From contig JACVTC010000096.1 in NCBI GenBank assembly GCA_016946835.1, positions 663,994-727,993 on the forward strand: a DNA stretch of 64,000 bases, read 5' to 3'. This document shows positions 59,827 to 64,000 of the stretch, piece by piece; the stretch's first letter is position 1, and the number at the start of each line of letters is the position of its first letter. This DNA comes from Neocallimastix lanati (nom. inval.) (Eukaryota; Neocallimastigomycota; Neocallimastigomycetes; Neocallimastigales; Neocallimastigaceae). Made by a program: the position numbers and the translations under genes. The notes beneath the pieces were generated by a model that saw only the letters and a program-made list of their open reading frames with translations, was not told the origin of the DNA and made no database searches.

Positions 59827-60663
59827 TGTTATGGTTCGGGTTTTATTAGAATTTTTATTTAATTATTTATTTTAATATTTTTCTGTCTACATTTTAATTA
59901 TTGAAAAACTTCACTTATTTATACTTTTTGAAAAAAAATAAATATGTAAAGCCTTTCTACATTTTATTATCATATTTAAAAAAAAATATTTACTATTACT
60001 AATTACTTAAAATTTTATATTAATTTAAATTAACTAATTCATAAGTATTTTTATTTTAATAAATTTTGTTTATATAATTTAATATTATTTTTCATATACT
60101 AAAACTAAATTATTTAATATATACGAAAAGTAACAAACAAAATTTAAAAAGATTTTACAGAAAAATAAAGTTATTTTAATCAAGAATGTTAATATAATAT
60201 TCTTATATTTTATATAAAATAAATTTAAAAACTATAATATATTTAATATTTATTATTAATCAATTAAGATTTGATTTTATTTGTGGGGAATAAAAATATT
60301 AAATAATCAATTTAAAAATAAAATAAAATACTAAAAAGAATACAATTTTAATATTGATACAATATAATAATAATATAATAATATATTTGAAAATAAAAAT
60401 AAAATATTAATATTGATAATAAACACTTTAATAAAATAATAAAATTTAAGGTTAAATTATAGATATTGATATTAATAATAAAAATATGGAATTATTGATA
60501 ATATTTTAGAAACTTTTAATAAAAATATAAAAAAAAAATATATTTAGAAAATATTTTAGTATAGAAAATATAGTAAAGTAATATTAAGTAAAGAATAATA
60601 TAATGGATTCTAAAGTAAGTTGAAATTCTAATTAATAATCCATTATATGTTCGTTCTTTACCA
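59827..60663 (-). repeat. 5' LTR of element E
   Basis: 837 bp, near-identical to 51684-52525 and 31424-32255. Followed by AAAC and LTR J. Confidence 0.88.
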
Positions 60664-60667
60664 AAAC

Positions 60668-61150
60668 TGATACGATATTTTTATTAAACATCAATATCAA
60701 TATTTATTTTATTTTATTTGGACGATAACAGTAGGGAATAATTGACAAAATAATATATTCTAATATTATATAGAATAATACACACAATAATAATATTCAC
60801 ACTTTAATAATTAGTTTATTTATTATCATTCATCAATAAAAATACATCATCAATATAAATATTTGTTAACTAATTAAAATACAATTAAATCATTCAATAA
60901 AATATAATTAATTACTAAAATCTCTTATGTTATTAATGTAAACTAAAAATAAAACTACACTAAACTATACTAATAAACATGTTTATAGGTTAAATTATTA
61001 ATAAAACTAAATTAATATTAATAAAAGAACCATTCTTTAAACTATTATTATTTACTAACTATATATAATATTATTAAATTATTATTAACCAATAAGATTT
61101 CACTAACCTAAATTTCACTAAATTATGGTATTTATGGTGGTACCGTATCA
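60668..61150. repeat. Solo LTR J
   Basis: 483 bp, TGATACG...CGTATCA with 7-bp inverted ends. AAAC precedes it; with the Copia insertion removed, AAAC also follows (split between 61151-61153 and 62185), giving a perfect 4-bp duplication. Confidence 0.75.
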
Positions 61151-61153
61151 AAA

Positions 61154-62179
61154 TGTAAGAAATCATAATTATTCAATAATGAATAATTAATATTTCTTAT
61201 AATTAATGAAAAATCATTAATAATTTATAATTATTTATAAAATAATAATTATTTTTAAATAATTATTTATTTAAATAATAATTAATATATTCATTGATTT
61301 TAACTTATAAATTTATTTAATAGTTATATTTTCATATATTGATCTAAATTTATTTATATATTATAATTTTATACATTTATATAAATAATATAAAATTTAT
61401 TTACTTATTATTATTATTCATTTAAATAGAATTTTTACAAAAAATTATGTAAATTTGTATTTAATATTTTACCATAAAAATATTAGTTATTTTAATTAAA
61501 ATGAATTATGTATTTTATAATGTATTATAAACTATAAATGTATCTAATCTATCATATTATTTAATCTTTATTTTTTAAATGAAAAAAAAAAAAAAAAAAA
61601 AAATCTTTTTTTTTATTAATTCCTATCCTATCAATATTTAATATTTTATAATTAATTAGAAAATCGGTAATTAATGTTTTTCCTAACAAATAGGTTTTCT
61701 TTAATTATACGATGATCAATATGATTAGAATATTGATCGAAAAACTATTTAGGTTTTTCTTCTAATCTTTTCCTAAATAGATTTTTTGTTAAGATTAGAA
61801 AATAAATTTATTTAACAGATTAATTTTTTAAAAAAATATAAATAGGACTCTTGAATTCTCTTTGAGAAATCAAGAGTTATTATTTTAAGAAAATATAATA
61901 ATAATAACAAATAAAATAAATTTTTTATTTATATATCAAAAAAAAACTGTATTAATCATAAAAGGTTTTTTTTTTTTTTAAAAAAATATTTTCAACTACT
62001 ATTCTGCTGTTGCTTGGTTATTGTTTGTTATATTTACTTATAATAAACTCTGTATAATTAAGTATAATTTTTATTTTTTTTTAATTTTATTTTCTCAATT
62101 TTAATATTATGTAAAAATAATATTAAAATTGTAGATAATAGTTATATTAATTAATTTTAGTTTTAGTATAGCTATTACA
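61154..62179 (+). repeat. Copia solo LTR (b)
   Basis: 1026 bp, TGTAAGAAATC...GCTATTACA, flanked by CAAAA at 61149-61153 and 62180-62184. It contains TATAAATA at 61837-61844, the CTCTTGA/TCAAGAG hairpin, and a 15-bp hairpin at 62096-62131 identical in stem to 20275-20313. Confidence 0.85.
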
Positions 62180-62186
62180 CAAAACC

Positions 62187-62969
62187 TGTAAGAAATTGAT
62201 ATAAATTTTTATAATTTATTTCTATTTCTTATTAATTAATAATTATTTCATAATTATTATTCTTTAAAAAAATTTATTTCATTTAAAAACAATTATACCA
62301 ATTAATGTATTAATTGTTATATGAAAAAATGTATTTAATATAACTTCTGTATTATTTCATAGAAAAAATGTATTTAATAAAATTTCTGCATTATTTTATC
62401 CTTCTCTTTTTTATCCTTTTTCTTTTTAATTCTTTTAGTTATTAAAATCGGTTATTAAAGTTTTTCCGATTAATTATAATTGGTTTTATTTAATAACACG
62501 ATGATCAACAAGTATAGATTATTGATCAAAATCTTCCAGTTTTTTCTTCTAATCTTTTTCTGGAAAGAATCATTGTTAAGGATTAGAAAAATACATTTAT
62601 TTTGTAAAAATATAAATAGCTGTTGATTTTCGTCTTTAGAAAATCAAGAGTTATTATTTTAAGAAAAATATAATAACAATAAAAGACATTAATATTTCAA
62701 TATAAAATAGTTATTTTAAAATTTGTCAAAAAAAATAATAAAATATTTAATAATAAAATAGATTAATAAAGTTCTTTTGATAAAAACATATTTTATTTCT
62801 CATTCATTTAAGGTCTATTATATTTTCTTATAATAAACTCTAATTTTAAAGATAAGTATTAAATTCTTATTTTTATTTTAATTTTTATTTTACTTTTTTA
62901 TTTAATCTTAATAGTTTAGTTAATATTAATTATAAATAATAATTTCTATAATTTATAGAAATTATTACA
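62187..62969 (+). repeat. Copia solo LTR (c)
   Basis: 783 bp, TGTAAGAAATTG...AAATTATTACA. It has TATAAATA at 62611-62618 and a hairpin TTGATTTTC/GAAAATCAA at the place of the CTCTTGA hairpin. More diverged than copy b. It starts 5 bp after the end of LTR J once copy b is removed. Confidence 0.75.
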
Positions 62970-62972
62970 AAA

Positions 62973-63977
62973 TGGTAGACTCGGGGTTGACACTTAGATA
63001 TTTAAAATCAAGCAGGGGGGGACGGGTATTACCCTGCTTTGATTTTAAAAAAAAAAATTCTTTATTAAAAGTTATTTATTTTTTTTTTATTAATATAAAA
63101 TTTTATTATTTAAAGTACACATATTTAATTTTTAAGAAATTGTTACAATATTTATATTTTTTTATAAATTTAAAGTATAATTAATTGTTTATAATTTAAG
63201 TAATTTTATAGAATTATTGAATTTTTATATCAATAATTCATTTTTGTTTTAATTTTTATAAATATAATAATATAATATTCAATATAATTTAATTAAAAAA
63301 ATTATAAAATAAATATATAGAAAATAGTTTTTTACTATTTTCTTTGATACTTTTTTAAGTTAAATAAATTGTTTTTAAAGATTAATATAATAAATTTAAT
63401 AATCTTTAATTATTTTAAATAATACTTGTAATTATTTTCAAAATAAAATAAAATTTTTATAATATTAATTAATAAATTTGATAATATTTAAATAATAATT
63501 TTTATAATAAGTAAAAATTTTTAATAATAATTTTTAATAATAATTTAATTAATAATCTTAATAATTTATAATAATATTTAATAGTTATAATATATAAATT
63601 TTTATAATAATATTTAATAATTTTAATAATTTTATAATATTAATAATTTATAATAATTTTTAGAATAATATTTAATTAATAATTTTAATAATTTTATAAT
63701 AATTTTATAATAATATTTAATTAATAGTTTTAATAATTTAGTATCTTAAAAGTATAATTTTAATATTTACAATTGTATTTTAATATACATATATTTAATA
63801 ATATAACAATAAAATAATTAATTAAAATTTATTTACATTATTTACAAGTTAAAATTAATTTATATCAAAATAAATTAAATTTTATTATTAAGTTTAGGTT
63901 ATCAAGAATATAGGAAAGTACAATTTAGTAAAGAATTATTAATAATAAAATAAAGGTTATTAATTCATTCTTTACCA
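62973..63977 (-). repeat. 3' LTR of a further family B element leaving the window
   Basis: 1005 bp, TGGTAGAC...TTTACCA. The bases after it (63978-64000), on the minus strand, form a polypurine tract AGAGGGGGCATCA directly before the LTR start, as in element E. So the internal part of a minus-oriented element lies beyond the right edge. The U5-side hairpin AAAATCAA-GCAGGG / CCCTGC-T-TTGATTTT lies at about 63003-63048. Confidence 0.85.
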
Positions 63978-64000
63978 TGATGCCCCCTCTAAAACTCAAG

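Larger units (their letters stand above)
51684..60663 (-). mobile_element. Gypsy element E, full length and nearly intact
   Basis: Minus-oriented: 5' LTR 59827-60663, primer site 59803-59819, a leader of over 2 kb, intact gag, -1 heptamer, pol with one homopolymer frameshift, polypurine tract AGTGGGGGCATCT (52526-52538), 3' LTR 51684-52525. Outer flanks are ACACA and AAAC. It is the most complete element in the window after the chromodomain one. Confidence 0.9.

Noticed and set aside
62972-63184. 70-codon frame starting at the LTR B3 edge
   Set aside because: The start coincides with the LTR terminus and hairpin; in B1 and B2 the frame is not preserved.

Overview
The window is an extremely AT-rich eukaryotic sequence, with long homopolymers, poly-Asn tracts, one short-intron gene and almost no ordinary genes. 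The AT bias, the FLYWCH/MULE transposase and the mix of Ty3/Gypsy and Ty1/Copia elements fit an anaerobic gut fungus (Neocallimastigomycota). That assignment is an inference from character, not from a database match.

Layout. Positions 1-2559 hold the only host genes: the first codons of a gene leaving the left edge, and a complete two-exon RGS-domain protein. Then comes AT desert with one SINE-like insertion (6121-6289). Positions 6628-16147 are a MULE-type DNA transposon with long inverted termini. Its FLYWCH/MULE transposase gene is split by a young chromodomain Ty3/Gypsy element (8184-13521; the two LTRs look identical and the TSD is perfect). Positions 17072-20330 hold a decayed Ty1/Copia element. 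From about 20.7 kb to the right end nearly everything is LTR-retrotransposon DNA: a rearranged B element (20.7-26.45 kb), an unrecognised two-ORF element (28.2-29.9 kb), three complete Gypsy elements (D 35650-41576 on +, C 41581-49359 on -, E 51684-60663 on -), many solo LTRs, and the 3' LTR of another element running off the right edge.

How the parts work. Elements B, C, D and E share a design: tRNA-type primer sites beginning TGGTGGAGA (degenerate in B), and a gag whose stop directly follows a T-TTA-AAC/T slippery heptamer that leads into pol by -1 frameshifting. B, C and E carry a DSCS protease motif in place of D-S/T-G. The chromodomain element is different: it has 11 nt after its 5' LTR exactly complementary to its predicted mRNA 5' end (Tf1-type self-priming). 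Its single intact ORF has gag, protease, integrase and chromodomain but no reverse transcriptase and only the tail of RNase H.

Most unusual signals: the RT-less but recently mobile chromodomain element; a head-to-tail chain of LTRs separated by only 4-bp linkers, with Copia LTRs inserted at the same edges; and arrays of repeated hairpins with compensatory changes in the gag leaders of elements E and C.
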